Shown here one piece after another: positions 1 through 10,264 of a DNA stretch of 64,000 nt. This DNA is from Propionibacteriaceae bacterium ZF39 (lineage in GTDB: Bacteria; Actinomycetota; Actinomycetes; Propionibacteriales; Propionibacteriaceae). The position numbers and the translations under genes are program-made. Every line of letters begins with the position of its first letter. Position 1 is the first letter of the stretch. The notes beneath the pieces were generated by a model. That model was not told the DNA's origin. It saw only the letters and a list, made by a program, of their open reading frames with translations, and searched no databases. The DNA is taken from contig CP154795.1 in the NCBI GenBank assembly GCA_039565995.1, forward strand, positions 744,001-808,000, read 5' to 3'.

Positions 1-531
1 GGTCTTGGTGACGGCGCGATCCTCGAAGAGGGATTGGTACGCCCCCCGCCACCGAGCCTCCGTCGTCAGCAGCACCACACCGGCCGTCAGCCGGTCGAGC
101 CGATGCGCCGGCCCGAGTTCGAGCAGGTCCAGCCGGTTCCGCAGCCTCACCACGAGCGACTGCACCACGTGCCGGCCACGCGGGATCGTCGAGAGGAAGT
201 GAGGTTTGTCGGCCACGACGATGCGCTCGTCGGCGTACAGGATCTCCTCTTGGAACGGCACCTCCGGCTCGTCGCGCAGCTCGCGGTGGAACCAGACGAA
301 CGCATTCGGCCGGTACGCCTCAGAGCCCGCCCAGGCGTGCCCCTCGGCATCGACGAAACCGCCGCTCGCCAGTTGCCGAGCGACCCCGTCGGCGCCCAGC
401 GGGCCCAGGCGAGACACCAGGAAGTCGCGCATCGTCGACCAGGGCGCCTCGACCCCGGGCTCGCGATCGGGCGTGCGCACCCACGCGGCCTGCAGCCCGT
501 GCCGAGGAGGCAGCGGGGACCTGGGCGGCAC
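1..531 (-). CDS. RluA-family RNA pseudouridine synthase (partial, 3' end outside window)
   Basis: The 177 visible codons give the N-terminal and central part of an RluA/RsuA-superfamily pseudouridine synthase, which isomerises specific uridines in rRNA or tRNA. Near residue 143 is the family signature HRLDR, whose Asp is the catalytic residue, followed by LTAGVVLLTT. Upstream, ILYADERIVVADKP is the usual entry strand of the catalytic domain. The GTG start at 531 lies one base past the TGA of the upstream kinase gene, so the two are probably co-transcribed. The gene is cut by the left window edge. Which RNA site it modifies cannot be told. Confidence 0.85.
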   Translation of the reverse strand, partial: MPPRSPLPPRHGLQAAWVRTPDREPGVEAPWSTMRDFLVSRLGPLGADGVARQLASGGFVDAEGHAWAGSEAYRPNAFVWFHRELRDEPEVPFQEEILYADERIVVADKPHFLSTIPRGRHVVQSLVVRLRNRLDLLELGPAHRLDRLTAGVVLLTTEARWRGAYQSLFEDRAVTKT

Positions 532-532
532 G

Positions 533-1132
533 TCAGACCCGGGCCAGTTCCAGGTTGGCGAGGATGTCGGTCACGGTTTCCTCGGGGGTCTGGGCGGAGG
601 AATCGAGCCAGTAGCCGATGCGGGCCGACTGATTGCGGAGGGCCGTGTCCATCGTCTGCGCCGAGAAGTGGACGAAGCCTTCCTTGCGTCGATGCTGCTG
701 CTCGCGCCACTCCAGCACGCTCACGCTGGGGGAGAGGACGACGAGGAACCGGTCGGCGGTGCGTACCCTCGCGACGAACGGCGCCAGCTCGGCTCCGATG
801 ATGACGTCCTGGACCACGACGTCGTAGCCGTGGGCGGCATAGGTGTCGGCGGTGGTCGCAGCCAACTCATAACGGAGATGGAGCTGCGCGGTGGCCTCCA
901 CGCTCGCGTCCGGGGTCATCGCGATCTGACCGTTGACGATCATGCGCCGGAAGCTGTCCCCGCGCACGTGCACCGATCGGGCGAAGCGGGAGGCGAGGAG
1001 CTCGGCCACAGTCGACTTGCCGGCGGCCATGGCTCCGGTGATGACAATGACCCGCCCTGGTGCCGGGGTGGTCGGCGTCGCGGGGGCGGTGTCCGGATCG
1101 GGAGCAGTGGCGGGGGACTGGGGGAGCATGCC
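533..1132 (-). CDS. P-loop AAA-type kinase/phosphotransferase-like protein
   Basis: A 199-residue protein with a Walker A motif GAMAAGKST at residues 32-40, preceded by a Pro/Ala/Thr-rich N-terminus. Size and layout match small nucleotide-binding kinases of the chloramphenicol phosphotransferase/shikimate kinase-like group; a phosphotransferase role is inference and the substrate is unknown. The ATG at 1132 is preferred because a longer reading frame to 1222 would run into the promoter and start region of the divergent rpiB gene. Its stop nearly abuts the start of the pseudouridine synthase gene, suggesting one transcription unit. Confidence 0.7.
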   Translation of the reverse strand, partial: GMLPQSPATAPDPDTAPATPTTPAPGRVIVITGAMAAGKSTVAELLASRFARSVHVRGDSFRRMIVNGQIAMTPDASVEATAQLHLRYELAATTADTYAAHGYDVVVQDVIIGAELAPFVARVRTADRFLVVLSPSVSVLEWREQQHRRKEGFVHFSAQTMDTALRNQSARIGYWLDSSAQTPEETVTDILANLELARV

Positions 1133-1220
1133 TGCATCCTGATGGTGTTGAATCGGTGAGGTTCCCGGGCGAGGCCCGGCAGCCAACTCCAGCCTATCCG
1201 TCGAATGACAGGGGAGAGCC

Positions 1221-1670
1221 ATGAAGATCGCTGTTGGAGCAGATCATGCCGGTGTCACGCTGAAAACGGAGCTTGCGGCCTACCTGGCGGAACTCGGTCA
1301 CGAGGTGATCGATGTCGGCACCAGGAACACCGACCGCACCGACTATCCGATTTGGGGTGCGCGCGCCGCGGCCGAGGTCAGCGGCGGCAACGCCGATCTC
1401 GGCGTCATCGTGTGCGGGTCGGGCATTGGGATCTCGATCGCGGCCAACAAGGTCGCGGGCATCCGTTGTGTGGTGTGCACCGAGCCCTATTCGGCCACGA
1501 TGTCGCGCCGTCACAACGACGCCAACATGCTGGCCCTCGGCGAGCGGTTCGTCGGGGTCGACATGGCCAAGGCGATCGTCGATGCGTTCCTGGGCGCGGA
1601 GTTCGAGGGTGGGCGCCACACCGACCGGGTGGCCCTGTTCCAGCGCATCGAGGACGGCGAACAGCTCTGA
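1221..1670 (+). CDS. rpiB: Ribose-5-phosphate isomerase B
   Basis: At 149 residues this is a full-length RpiB/LacAB sugar-phosphate isomerase, which interconverts ribose 5-phosphate and ribulose 5-phosphate in the pentose phosphate pathway. The N-terminus MKIAVGADHAG, the active-site segment VCGSGIGISIAANK (its Cys is the family's proton-transfer residue) and the segment RRHNDANMLALGER are all characteristic. A strong ribosome-binding site (AGGGGAGA) precedes the ATG. It is transcribed divergently from the P-loop kinase gene and is followed by an MFS gene with its own apparent promoter. Confidence 0.95.
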   Translation: MKIAVGADHAGVTLKTELAAYLAELGHEVIDVGTRNTDRTDYPIWGARAAAEVSGGNADLGVIVCGSGIGISIAANKVAGIRCVVCTEPYSATMSRRHNDANMLALGERFVGVDMAKAIVDAFLGAEFEGGRHTDRVALFQRIEDGEQL

Positions 1671-1708
1671 CTCGCCTTCCGGTGACAATTCCGCCCGGCT
1701 GTGGGGGA

Positions 1709-1714
1709 TAGGGT
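1709..1714 (+). promoter_or_regulatory. -10 box of a leaderless MFS transcript
   Basis: TAGGGT sits 6 nt before the ATG at 1721, the spacing expected when transcription starts at the start codon. No Shine-Dalgarno sequence precedes that ATG. The same arrangement recurs at five other genes in this window. Confidence 0.5.
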
Positions 1715-1720
1715 CCGGGC

Positions 1721-2893
1721 ATGGCTGAGAGTCGGAGGGGTACGCCGACGTGGCCCCTCTATATCGGCGGCTTCCTCGGGCCGTTCGGTGGGCAGTTGGT
1801 GGGCACGATGCTCCCCGAGGTCGCCCAGGACCTGAATGTCACCATCGAGGTCGCCAGTATCGGACTGACGGCCTATCTCATCCCGTTCGCGGCGCTCATG
1901 CTCGTGTCGGGCACCATCGCCGAACGCCTGGGGCGCCGGACGTCGGTGCGGGCGGCGTACGCGCTCTATGTCGTCGCCTCGCTGGTATGCGCGTTCGCGC
2001 CCTCGTTCGAGCTCTTCGTGGTGGGCCGCATCGTCCAGGGCATCGCCAACGCCTTCACGACCCCCGTGCTCGTAGGGGCACTGGCTGATGCGGTCCGTCC
2101 GGAACGGCTCGGCCGATCCCTGGGCATGTATGGCTCCCTGCAGGCCTTCGGCCAGGCCATGGCACCCCTCGCCGGCGGTCTCGCTGCGGCGATCAACTGG
2201 CGCGGTGGGTTCGTGGTAGTGGCGGTCGTGGCCGCGGTCCTGTTCTTCCTCCCGCCCCGGGACGCCGCGGATCAGTCCGGCGTCGCCCGCGGCACCTTCC
2301 GCTCCCTGGCCAACCGCCGGCTGGCGCTCGCGTGCCTGGTGGCGGGGCTGGCGTACCTCACGACCACCGGCGTCATCCTCCTCGTCGCCCTGTACGGCCG
2401 CGTCGAGTTCGGCCTCTCGCCCGAAATGGCGGGCCTCGCCGTCGCCGCGTTCGGTACTGCCGGCCTGCTCACCGGCCGTCGCACCGGCGGCCTGATCGAT
2501 CGGCTGGGACTCTTCGCAGTGGGCATCGTCTCCCATGTCCTGCTCGGGCTGGCCTGTCTCGTCATCGGCCTGACCGCTGGCCTGCCCGTCGCCGTGGGCG
2601 TGACGATCATGGTCCTCGCCGTCGCGCTGGGCGGCATGAGCGGAACCGCGACCCGCTCCGTGGCCCAGAACCTCGCCGTCACCTCCGCCCCGACCAACCG
2701 TTCGGGTGCCAGCTCGGTCATGCTGGCCTGCCAGTTCGGAGGGTCGGCGCTCGCGCCGCTGGTTTGGGTGCCGCTGTTCTATGGCTGGTCGACGTTCGGG
2801 TCGCTCATGCTCACCGGTGTCCCGGCCGCGCTGAGTGGGCTGGTTCTCGCGACGGTGTGGTTCGTACGCCGGACCGCCCGGCCGGCCAGCTGA
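1721..2893 (+). CDS. MFS transporter (DHA1-like, drug or metabolite exporter)
   Basis: A 390-residue protein with about 12 hydrophobic segments. The loop after TM2 (GTIAERLGRRTSVRAA) has the major facilitator motif-A pattern, and a second version, TGRRTGGLIDRLGLF, lies between TM8 and TM9. This is the usual layout of 12-TM proton-driven exporters; the substrate is not deducible. Its last 83 bp overlap the 3' end of the convergent cydB-like fragment. It appears to be translated from a leaderless mRNA. Confidence 0.85.
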   Translation: MAESRRGTPTWPLYIGGFLGPFGGQLVGTMLPEVAQDLNVTIEVASIGLTAYLIPFAALMLVSGTIAERLGRRTSVRAAYALYVVASLVCAFAPSFELFVVGRIVQGIANAFTTPVLVGALADAVRPERLGRSLGMYGSLQAFGQAMAPLAGGLAAAINWRGGFVVVAVVAAVLFFLPPRDAADQSGVARGTFRSLANRRLALACLVAGLAYLTTTGVILLVALYGRVEFGLSPEMAGLAVAAFGTAGLLTGRRTGGLIDRLGLFAVGIVSHVLLGLACLVIGLTAGLPVAVGVTIMVLAVALGGMSGTATRSVAQNLAVTSAPTNRSGASSVMLACQFGGSALAPLVWVPLFYGWSTFGSLMLTGVPAALSGLVLATVWFVRRTARPAS

Positions 2894-3152
2894 ACCGGGC
2901 CGCAGCGAGACTCCGCGTACCCCAGGCAAGGCGAAGCCCTCCCACGATGCCGACGGCGAGGACAGCCGCGACCGCGACCAGGGGCGTACCCGCATGGAAC
3001 GGCTCCGGTGCGGTCGGCCAGCGGGTGGTGAACGCGATCAGCACGGCGGCCGCGAGGGCCGCGACCACTTGGATCCCCGCGCCCACGACGACCAGCCAGC
3101 GCAGCCACCCGCCGGCGACCGGCCCGTGCCACAGGCCGATGTCGCGCAGCAT
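2811..3152 (-). pseudogene. CydB-like small oxidase subunit, 3' part after in-frame TGA
   Basis: This 113-codon frame begins with ATG directly after a TGA at 3153-3155 and is in the same frame as the upstream fragment. It carries two predicted membrane segments (around WLRWLVVVGAGIQVVAALA and PLVAVAAVLAVGIVGGL). Restoring the TGA to a sense codon would join the fragments into one protein of about 201 residues with about five membrane segments, resembling the N-terminal half of cytochrome bd subunit II (CydB, usually over 330 residues). The frame may still be translated separately by start-stop coupling. The CydB assignment rests on position after cydA and on the membrane pattern. Confidence 0.5.
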
Positions 3153-3416
3153 TCAACCGGCGACGAAGAATCCCGCGGGCAGCCAGGCCGCTCCCAGCAC
3201 CGCGTGCGTCATGTGCGGAAAGGCACCCCCGCCCAGGCCGGCGAGGGCCACCAGGATGACTTCGGTGAGGAGGAAACCGGCGCCGAGGCGGGAGAGTACG
3301 CCGGGTCCGCGGACCGCGGCCAGACAGCGCGCGATCGTCCGGCCCTCGCCGGCGACCGCTGCGACCATGAGCAGCGCGAGACAGATCAGCAGCACGGTTT
3401 CGATCAGCAACCTCAT
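3153..3416 (-). pseudogene. CydB-like small oxidase subunit, 5' part, ends at in-frame TGA
   Basis: An 87-residue hydrophobic protein starting MRLLIETVLLICLALL with three membrane segments. It overlaps the cydA stop by ATGA at 3413-3416, the classical coupling of cydA to cydB. The segment GAGFLLTEVILVALAGLGGG recalls the second-helix region of CydB, but the usual GFDFGVG and WDGNEVW signatures are missing. It ends FFVAG-TGA, and the next codon in the same frame is ATG of the following fragment. A single change (TGG or TGC to TGA) explains the interruption. A real gene split, a recent nonsense mutation and a sequence error are all possible. Confidence 0.55.
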
Positions 3417-4648
3417 CGGGCCAGCTCCAGGAGATCGTCGCGGTCGTCGGAATCGTCTGAGCTGTCGGAGTTGGAGTCCTGGCCGAGGCGTACGCCGAGA
3501 CGCTCGGTCGGTGGAGAGGCCATGGCGCGATACATCAACCGCCAGGTGACGAGGGCCGCGGTCACGCCGATGAGGAGGAAGGCGGTGCCGGTGATGAGTA
3601 CGCCGGACGCGGACGTGGCGGACAGCGCATCGGACACCAGGACGCGGTTGACGATGAACCACGGCTGGCGGTTCTCCTCGCGGTAGACCCAGCCGGCGAC
3701 GTTGAAGACCAGCGGGAACGGGGCGAAGGCGACCATGAGCCGCAGGAGGAAGCGGGCGCGATGCAGGCGCCGGAACGCCAGGAGGGGGAGGGTGACGAGC
3801 CAGGTGACGACCCAGATGCCGAACCCGCCGAACATCATCAGCGCCAGGAAGACGCCGAAGAACGAGGGCGCGGGGGTGAACCCGGGCGTCCGCGCGACCG
3901 AGAACTGCAGCACGCCGAACGCCAGGGTCAGCGGCGCGGCGATCGCCACCATCGGCACCGCGATCCGCAGCAGCCGCCGCCCGAGCAGGACCTCGACGGG
4001 GGCTTCGTCGATCGCGAGGCGCACTGCGGTGCGATGGCGCAGGAGCAGGGTCGCGCCGGTCGCGGCGATCCAGAACCCGCCGGTGATGCCGGCGGCGGAG
4101 GCCACGTGCGGGATCGCGGCGAGGGCACTCGGATTGGTGAACAGGGCGATCGGGTCGGTGAGCGATCCGTCGGGGCCGAACCCGACCGGACGGTGCAGAT
4201 AGGCGTTGGCGCAGATGATGAAGATCGCCGACAGCCAGGCGGTGGCGGCGATGCCGGCCATGAGCCAGGCCCGCACGCGGTCGGACCATGTGCCCGCGGA
4301 GGCCAGCCAGAGCCCGACCAACGTCGACTCGATGAAGAACGCCAGCAGGGTTTCGGAGGCGACGAGGCTGCCGATCGGGTCGTACGCCGACCCCGCGCCT
4401 GTCCAGTTGAGCCCCAGCTGGAGTTCCATGACGAGGCCGCTGACGATGCCGATCGCGTAGTTGAGCAGATAGAGCCGGGCCAACTGGGTGGCGGCTAGGC
4501 GGTCGATGAGGCCATCGCGCCCGGACCGCAGGCCGAAGAACGACAGCGCCGCGATCACCGGGGTCAGCCCCAGTGTGGTCGCGACGAACGCATAGTGCAC
4601 CGCGGCCGTGAGCGCGAACTCGAGGCGTGCGGCGGAGAGGACATCCAT
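3413..4648 (-). CDS. cydA: Cytochrome bd-like oxidase subunit I (divergent CydA)
   Basis: A 411-residue integral membrane protein of the CydA family, the haem-bearing subunit of bd-type terminal oxidases. Candidate ligands fit the family: His18 (AVHYAF), Glu99 and Glu107 at the E. coli positions (ASETLLAFFIES), His181 (IPHVASAAG) and Met305 in an R-x-M motif (LLRLMV). The GWVYREENRQPW segment corresponds to the conserved GRQPW region. The loop that carries the quinol-binding Lys/Glu pair in canonical CydA is almost absent (ARTPGFTPAPS), so the electron donor is uncertain. The acidic Asp/Ser tail is unusual. The second subunit follows with an ATGA overlap, and a divergent sensor kinase lies upstream. 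Confidence 0.85.
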   Translation of the reverse strand: MDVLSAARLEFALTAAVHYAFVATTLGLTPVIAALSFFGLRSGRDGLIDRLAATQLARLYLLNYAIGIVSGLVMELQLGLNWTGAGSAYDPIGSLVASETLLAFFIESTLVGLWLASAGTWSDRVRAWLMAGIAATAWLSAIFIICANAYLHRPVGFGPDGSLTDPIALFTNPSALAAIPHVASAAGITGGFWIAATGATLLLRHRTAVRLAIDEAPVEVLLGRRLLRIAVPMVAIAAPLTLAFGVLQFSVARTPGFTPAPSFFGVFLALMMFGGFGIWVVTWLVTLPLLAFRRLHRARFLLRLMVAFAPFPLVFNVAGWVYREENRQPWFIVNRVLVSDALSATSASGVLITGTAFLLIGVTAALVTWRLMYRAMASPPTERLGVRLGQDSNSDSSDDSDDRDDLLELAR

Positions 4649-4712
4649 CGGGTACTTCTTGGTGGGGATGCCTCCACGCTAGAAATTCCGCGCCGTCGGC
4701 GAACCCTGCCGG

Positions 4713-4863
4713 GGGCGACACCTCGATGTCGCCTGTGGGCGACACTTCTGGCGCTCGAGACATCGGGGTGCACGAGACACCGCGGGCAGGGCGCGAGACA
4801 CCTCCGGGTGGCTCGAGACGTCTGCTCCAGCAGTGCTCTCGTCGCACCAAGTGGTGTCTCGCG
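4713..4863. repeat. Array of short CGAGACAYC-type repeats in cydA/sensor-kinase intergenic region
   Basis: Between the divergent cydA and kinase genes lie about six spaced copies related to CGAGACACC: GCGACACCTC (4714), GCGACACTTC (4739), CGAGACATC (4756), CGAGACACC (4773), CGAGACACCTC (4794) and CGAGACGTC (4814). An inverted copy GGTGTCTCG sits at 4853-4861, immediately before the kinase -10 box. Spacing is irregular, 17-25 nt. The layout resembles multiple operator sites, possibly for the adjacent response regulator, but the role is inference. Confidence 0.5.
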
Positions 4864-4867
4864 CTGT

Positions 4868-4873
4868 TAGGTT
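4868..4873 (+). promoter_or_regulatory. -10 box of a leaderless sensor-kinase transcript
   Basis: TAGGTT lies 6 nt upstream of the GTG start at 4880, with no Shine-Dalgarno sequence, which fits leaderless transcription. The short-repeat array ends directly upstream. Confidence 0.5.
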
Positions 4874-4879
4874 CGCCGC

Positions 4880-6154
4880 GTGACCGTCGAGGTGAGCACT
4901 CCCGCTCGAGAGGACCGACAGGCGTTGGTGCTCGACGCGGTGCTCGTGGTATTCACCGCGGTGGTGACGGTGCTGGCGTTGGTGGGCTCGACGCGGTTGG
5001 TGGATCGCACGGAGGCGGGTGGCCCGGGGTGGCTCCTGGCGCCCGCGCTCGCCGGCGTACTCCTCGCCCGGCGCCGCTTTCCCCTCACCGTTCTGGTCGT
5101 ATCGATCGCGTTGTTGCTGCTCTATTACGCGTCCGGTCGGCCGGCCGTGGGGCTCGAACTCCCGCTCGCCGCCGCGTTCTTCTCGACCGCCGAGCAGGGG
5201 CGCGTCCGGGCGGCCGCGGTCACGGCGGGCGTTCTCGTCGTCGGCACCTATGCGGCGCGGATGGGGTTCGGCCAGGATCCGGTACGCCTGCTCGCCCTCG
5301 ACGTGCCCGTCACGCTCGTGGTGCTGGCGGGGGCGATCGGCGCCGGGGACGCGGTGCGGTCCCGGCGTTTGCGGGTGGCCGAGGAGGCCGAGCGGCAACG
5401 CCTGCTCGCCGCCGAACGGGCCGCCGAGACCCGCGCGCTCGTGGCCGAGGACCGTCGGGCGGTGGCGCGGGAGGTGCACGATGTTCTGGGTCATTCGATG
5501 GTGGTGATCGGCATGCAGTCCGACGTGGCACTCGATGCCCTGGACGATCACGCGCAGGTCGAGGCCTCGCTCCGCAGCATCCAGCACACCGCCCGGACCG
5601 GGCTGGCCGACATCCGCCAGTCGGTGCGGCTCCTGGCGCGGGAGGAGGAACCACGCGAACCCGTGGCGACGCTGGCCGTTCTGCCGGAGCTGCTCGAACG
5701 CATCCGCGCGGCGGGGGCGGTGGTGCGGCTCCGCGAGGTGGGTGAGCCCCACCCGCTCCCCATCGCCATCGACACCACGGCCTATCGGGTCGTGCAGGAG
5801 GGTCTCACCAACGTGGTGAAGCATTCGCAGGCGCGCGAGGCCGAGGTGGAGATCCGGTACACGGCCGGTGAGGTCGTCGTCATCGTCTCCGATCCCGGTC
5901 CAGCGGCCGATCCCGCTCCCAACACTGCCTCGGCTCCCGGCTCTGCCTCTGCTCCCGGCGCTGGCCCCGCTCCCAAGCCCAGCCACGGGCACGGGCTGAC
6001 GGGCCTGACGGAACGGGTCGCGATGGTTGGCGGGGTGTTGGACGCCGGGCCGGACCCCCACAGCCCGGGTTTCCGGCTCCGCGCGCGATTTCCCCTCCCA
6101 ATTGTCACTCCATATGGAGACCAACCGAGCAATGCCGATGATCTTGATAGGTAG
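4880..6154 (+). CDS. NarL-type sensor histidine kinase
   Basis: A 424-residue two-component kinase. The N-terminal 165 residues hold about five membrane segments with little periplasmic sequence. A coiled linker (LRVAEEAERQRLLAAER) leads to a HisKA_3 dimerisation domain with phospho-acceptor His200 in REVHDVLGHSM. The HATPase region has the N-box QEGLTNVVKHSQ and the G-box GHGLTGLTERV. About 25 Ala/Pro/Ser-rich residues (PAPNTASAPGSASAPG and following) are inserted in the ATP-lid region. The response regulator follows 77 bp downstream. Adjacency and divergent orientation suggest, but do not prove, control of the bd-like oxidase. Confidence 0.9.
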   Translation: MTVEVSTPAREDRQALVLDAVLVVFTAVVTVLALVGSTRLVDRTEAGGPGWLLAPALAGVLLARRRFPLTVLVVSIALLLLYYASGRPAVGLELPLAAAFFSTAEQGRVRAAAVTAGVLVVGTYAARMGFGQDPVRLLALDVPVTLVVLAGAIGAGDAVRSRRLRVAEEAERQRLLAAERAAETRALVAEDRRAVAREVHDVLGHSMVVIGMQSDVALDALDDHAQVEASLRSIQHTARTGLADIRQSVRLLAREEEPREPVATLAVLPELLERIRAAGAVVRLREVGEPHPLPIAIDTTAYRVVQEGLTNVVKHSQAREAEVEIRYTAGEVVVIVSDPGPAADPAPNTASAPGSASAPGAGPAPKPSHGHGLTGLTERVAMVGGVLDAGPDPHSPGFRLRARFPLPIVTPYGDQPSNADDLDR

Positions 6155-6231
6155 GGACAATTGGGACGGCACCGAGGCGATCCGGGTGGGCGGACCCGGC
6201 GGAGGAGTGAGATCCGGTGGAGGAAGACCTG

Positions 6232-6912
6232 ATGACTGACGCCGCGACCGAGCAGATCCCCATCACGGTCCTCCTGGCCGACGATCAGGAGATGATCCGC
6301 GCCGGGCTCCGCGTACTCCTTGACCGCACCCCCGGCATCACCGTCGTCGCCGAAGCGGCCAACGGGCGGGAGGCCGTGGCGCTGGCCCGCGAACACCGGC
6401 CCCGGATCGTGCTGATGGACATCCGCATGCCCCTGCTCGACGGCATCGAGGCGACGCGGCTCATCCGGGCAGACGACACCGCCGAGACCACCGCCATCAT
6501 CGTCCTTACGACCTTCGATTCCGACGACTATCTCTTCAGCGCTCTCGCCGCAGGTGCCGCGGGCTTCCTGACGAAGGATGCAGGCCCGGAAACCCTTCGC
6601 GAGGCGGTCCGGACCGTCGCTGCCGGCCAGAGCCTGCTGGCACCCTCGGTCACGACGCGGGTCGTGGAACGCGCGCTGGCAGGGCGTACGCCTGATCCGT
6701 CCGCCACCGCCACCGTCGCGGGACTCACCGATCGGGAACGGGACGTGCTCGCGCTGGTTGCCCGCGGGCTGACGAACGATGAGATCGCTGCGGAACTGGT
6801 GCTCAGTCCCGCCACGACAAGGACATATGTCCACCGACTCCTGACGCGGCTCGACGCCCGGGATCGCGTTGCGCTGGTCCTGTTGGCCCATCGGGCGGGG
6901 CTGGTGACGTGA
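6232..6912 (+). CDS. NarL/LuxR-family response regulator
   Basis: The partner of the upstream kinase. A receiver domain (acidic pair DD in LLADDQEM, phospho-acceptor Asp63 in VLMDIRMP, Thr in VLTTFDS, Lys in FLTKDAG) is followed by a C-terminal LuxR helix-turn-helix (LTDRERDVLALVARGLTNDEIA). The ATG at 6232 is preferred because GAGGAAG lies just upstream; a GTG at 6217 would add five residues. The regulator should bind DNA as a dimer when phosphorylated, and the CGAGACACC array upstream of the kinase is a candidate target. Confidence 0.92.
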   Translation: MTDAATEQIPITVLLADDQEMIRAGLRVLLDRTPGITVVAEAANGREAVALAREHRPRIVLMDIRMPLLDGIEATRLIRADDTAETTAIIVLTTFDSDDYLFSALAAGAAGFLTKDAGPETLREAVRTVAAGQSLLAPSVTTRVVERALAGRTPDPSATATVAGLTDRERDVLALVARGLTNDEIAAELVLSPATTRTYVHRLLTRLDARDRVALVLLAHRAGLVT

Positions 6913-7215
6913 TCCTCGTGCGCTCGGACCAAGCCCGACACGCGGCCCGGAATGCTTGCCGACGTGGACAATCAGACCCTCTTTTTGACCGAGAGGGATG
7001 CAAGGGATAATCTTGTCACTTGTGTTCGGGTTCCCCGGACCTCTCGTGCGTGCCCAGCGTTCCCTGTCGAGGGACGGGTGTGGCAAGCACAGCAGCAAAC
7101 CGCTGGCCTGGGCGCAGAGTCCGGAGGCGGGGAGTTGTGCCAAGACATCCCGTCGATGTCCTCCTCGGACGCGACAAGACGCGACAGACGAACAAACGGA
7201 AAGAGATACCAGCCG
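6913..7215 (+). promoter_or_regulatory. str operon promoter and leader region
   Basis: The 303-bp gap holds a sigma-70-like promoter: TTGACC at 6985-6990 with GATAAT at 7006 (15-bp spacer) or TAATCT at 7008 (17-bp spacer). The untranslated leader to rpsL is then about 200 nt, long enough for regulatory structure, but I recognise no defined element in it. AAAGAGAT near 7201 serves as the rpsL ribosome-binding site. Confidence 0.5.
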
Positions 7216-7587
7216 GTGCCCACAATCCAGCAGCTGGTCCGCAAGGGCCGGACCGACAAGGTCAGCAAGAACAAGACGCCCGCGCTCAAGGGTTCCCCGC
7301 AGCGCCGTGGGGTCTGCACGCGTGTTTACACCACCACCCCGAAGAAGCCGAACTCCGCGCTCCGCAAGGTGGCCCGTGTGAAGCTGTCCTCCGGCATCGA
7401 GGTGACCGCCTATATCCCGGGCGTGGGTCACAACCTGCAGGAGCACTCGATGGTGCTGGTTCGCGGCGGTCGTGTGAAGGATCTTCCGGGCGTGCGCTAC
7501 AAGATCATTCGCGGTTCGCTCGACACCCAGGGTGTCAAGAACCGCAAGCAGGCTCGCAGCCACTACGGCGCGAAGAAGGAGAAGTAA
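7216..7587 (+). CDS. rpsL: 30S ribosomal protein S12
   Basis: At 123 residues this is full-length S12, a decoding-centre protein of the small subunit. It starts at GTG 7216 ([12 protein letters not shown]); a reading frame open further upstream is not homologous. The segments [13 protein letters not shown] and [13 protein letters not shown] carry the lysines whose substitution gives streptomycin resistance in other bacteria, and both are the wild-type residue here. First gene of the str operon; its TAA overlaps the rpsG ATG by one base. Confidence 0.98.
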   Translation: MPTIQQLVRKGRTDKVSKNKTPALKGSPQRRGVCTRVYTTTPKKPNSALRKVARVKLSSGIEVTAYIPGVGHNLQEHSMVLVRGGRVKDLPGVRYKIIRGSLDTQGVKNRKQARSHYGAKKEK

Positions 7588-8057
7588 TGCCTCGCAAGGG
7601 ACCCGCCCCGAAGCGCCCTGTGCCGGTTGATCCGGTATACGGCTCCCCGCTGGTCACCCAGCTGGTGAGCAAGATCCTCCTGGACGGCAAGAAGACCGTC
7701 GCCCAGAACATCGTCTACACCGCGATGGAAGGCACCCGCGCCAAGACGGGTATCGACCCGGTGCAGACGCTCAAGCGCGCGCTGGACAACGTCCGGCCCA
7801 GCCTTGAGGTCAAGTCCCGCCGCGTCGGTGGTGCCACCTATCAGGTGCCCGTCGAGGTGAAGCCGGGCCGCCAGACCACGCTGGCCATGCGCTGGCTGGT
7901 CGCGTTCTCCCGGCAGCGCCGCGAGAAGACCATGGCCGAGCGCCTCATGAACGAGATCCTCGACGCCTCCAACGGCCTCGGTGCCGCGGTGAAGCGCCGC
8001 GAGGACACCCACAAGATGGCCGAGGCCAACCGGGCCTTCGCTCACTACCGCTGGTGA
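7587..8057 (+). CDS. rpsG: 30S ribosomal protein S7
   Basis: A 156-residue S7, the primary 16S rRNA 3'-domain binder that nucleates assembly of the small-subunit head. It begins [12 protein letters not shown] and ends NRAFAHYRW, the normal full-length form. Its ATG shares one base with the rpsL stop (TAATG), so the pair is translationally coupled. In other bacteria S7 can repress this operon by binding its own mRNA. Confidence 0.98.
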   Translation: MPRKGPAPKRPVPVDPVYGSPLVTQLVSKILLDGKKTVAQNIVYTAMEGTRAKTGIDPVQTLKRALDNVRPSLEVKSRRVGGATYQVPVEVKPGRQTTLAMRWLVAFSRQRREKTMAERLMNEILDASNGLGAAVKRREDTHKMAEANRAFAHYRW

Positions 8058-8068
8058 TCATCTCAGTC

Positions 8069-8092
8069 GGGGTACGCCTCACGGCGTGCCCC
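8069..8092 (+). other. Hairpin between rpsG and fusA
   Basis: GGGGTACGCC and GGCGTGCCCC can pair as a 10-bp stem (one G-U) around TCAC, 12 nt after the rpsG stop. There is no T-run, so it is more likely an mRNA processing, attenuation or autoregulatory structure than a full terminator. This is inference from base pairing only. Confidence 0.4.
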
Positions 8093-8167
8093 GGCTGATC
8101 GCCGTTCGGGGTCGACCCACGAAGTCCGGCCCCACCAAGTTCCACACCACACAGACAAGGACGATCC

Positions 8168-10264
<2,097 letters not shown>

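Noticed and set aside
3153-3155. In-frame TGA considered as a selenocysteine codon
   Set aside because: The gene family has no selenoprotein members, the position is in a membrane helix, and I see no supporting structure; a mutation, split gene or sequence error is simpler.
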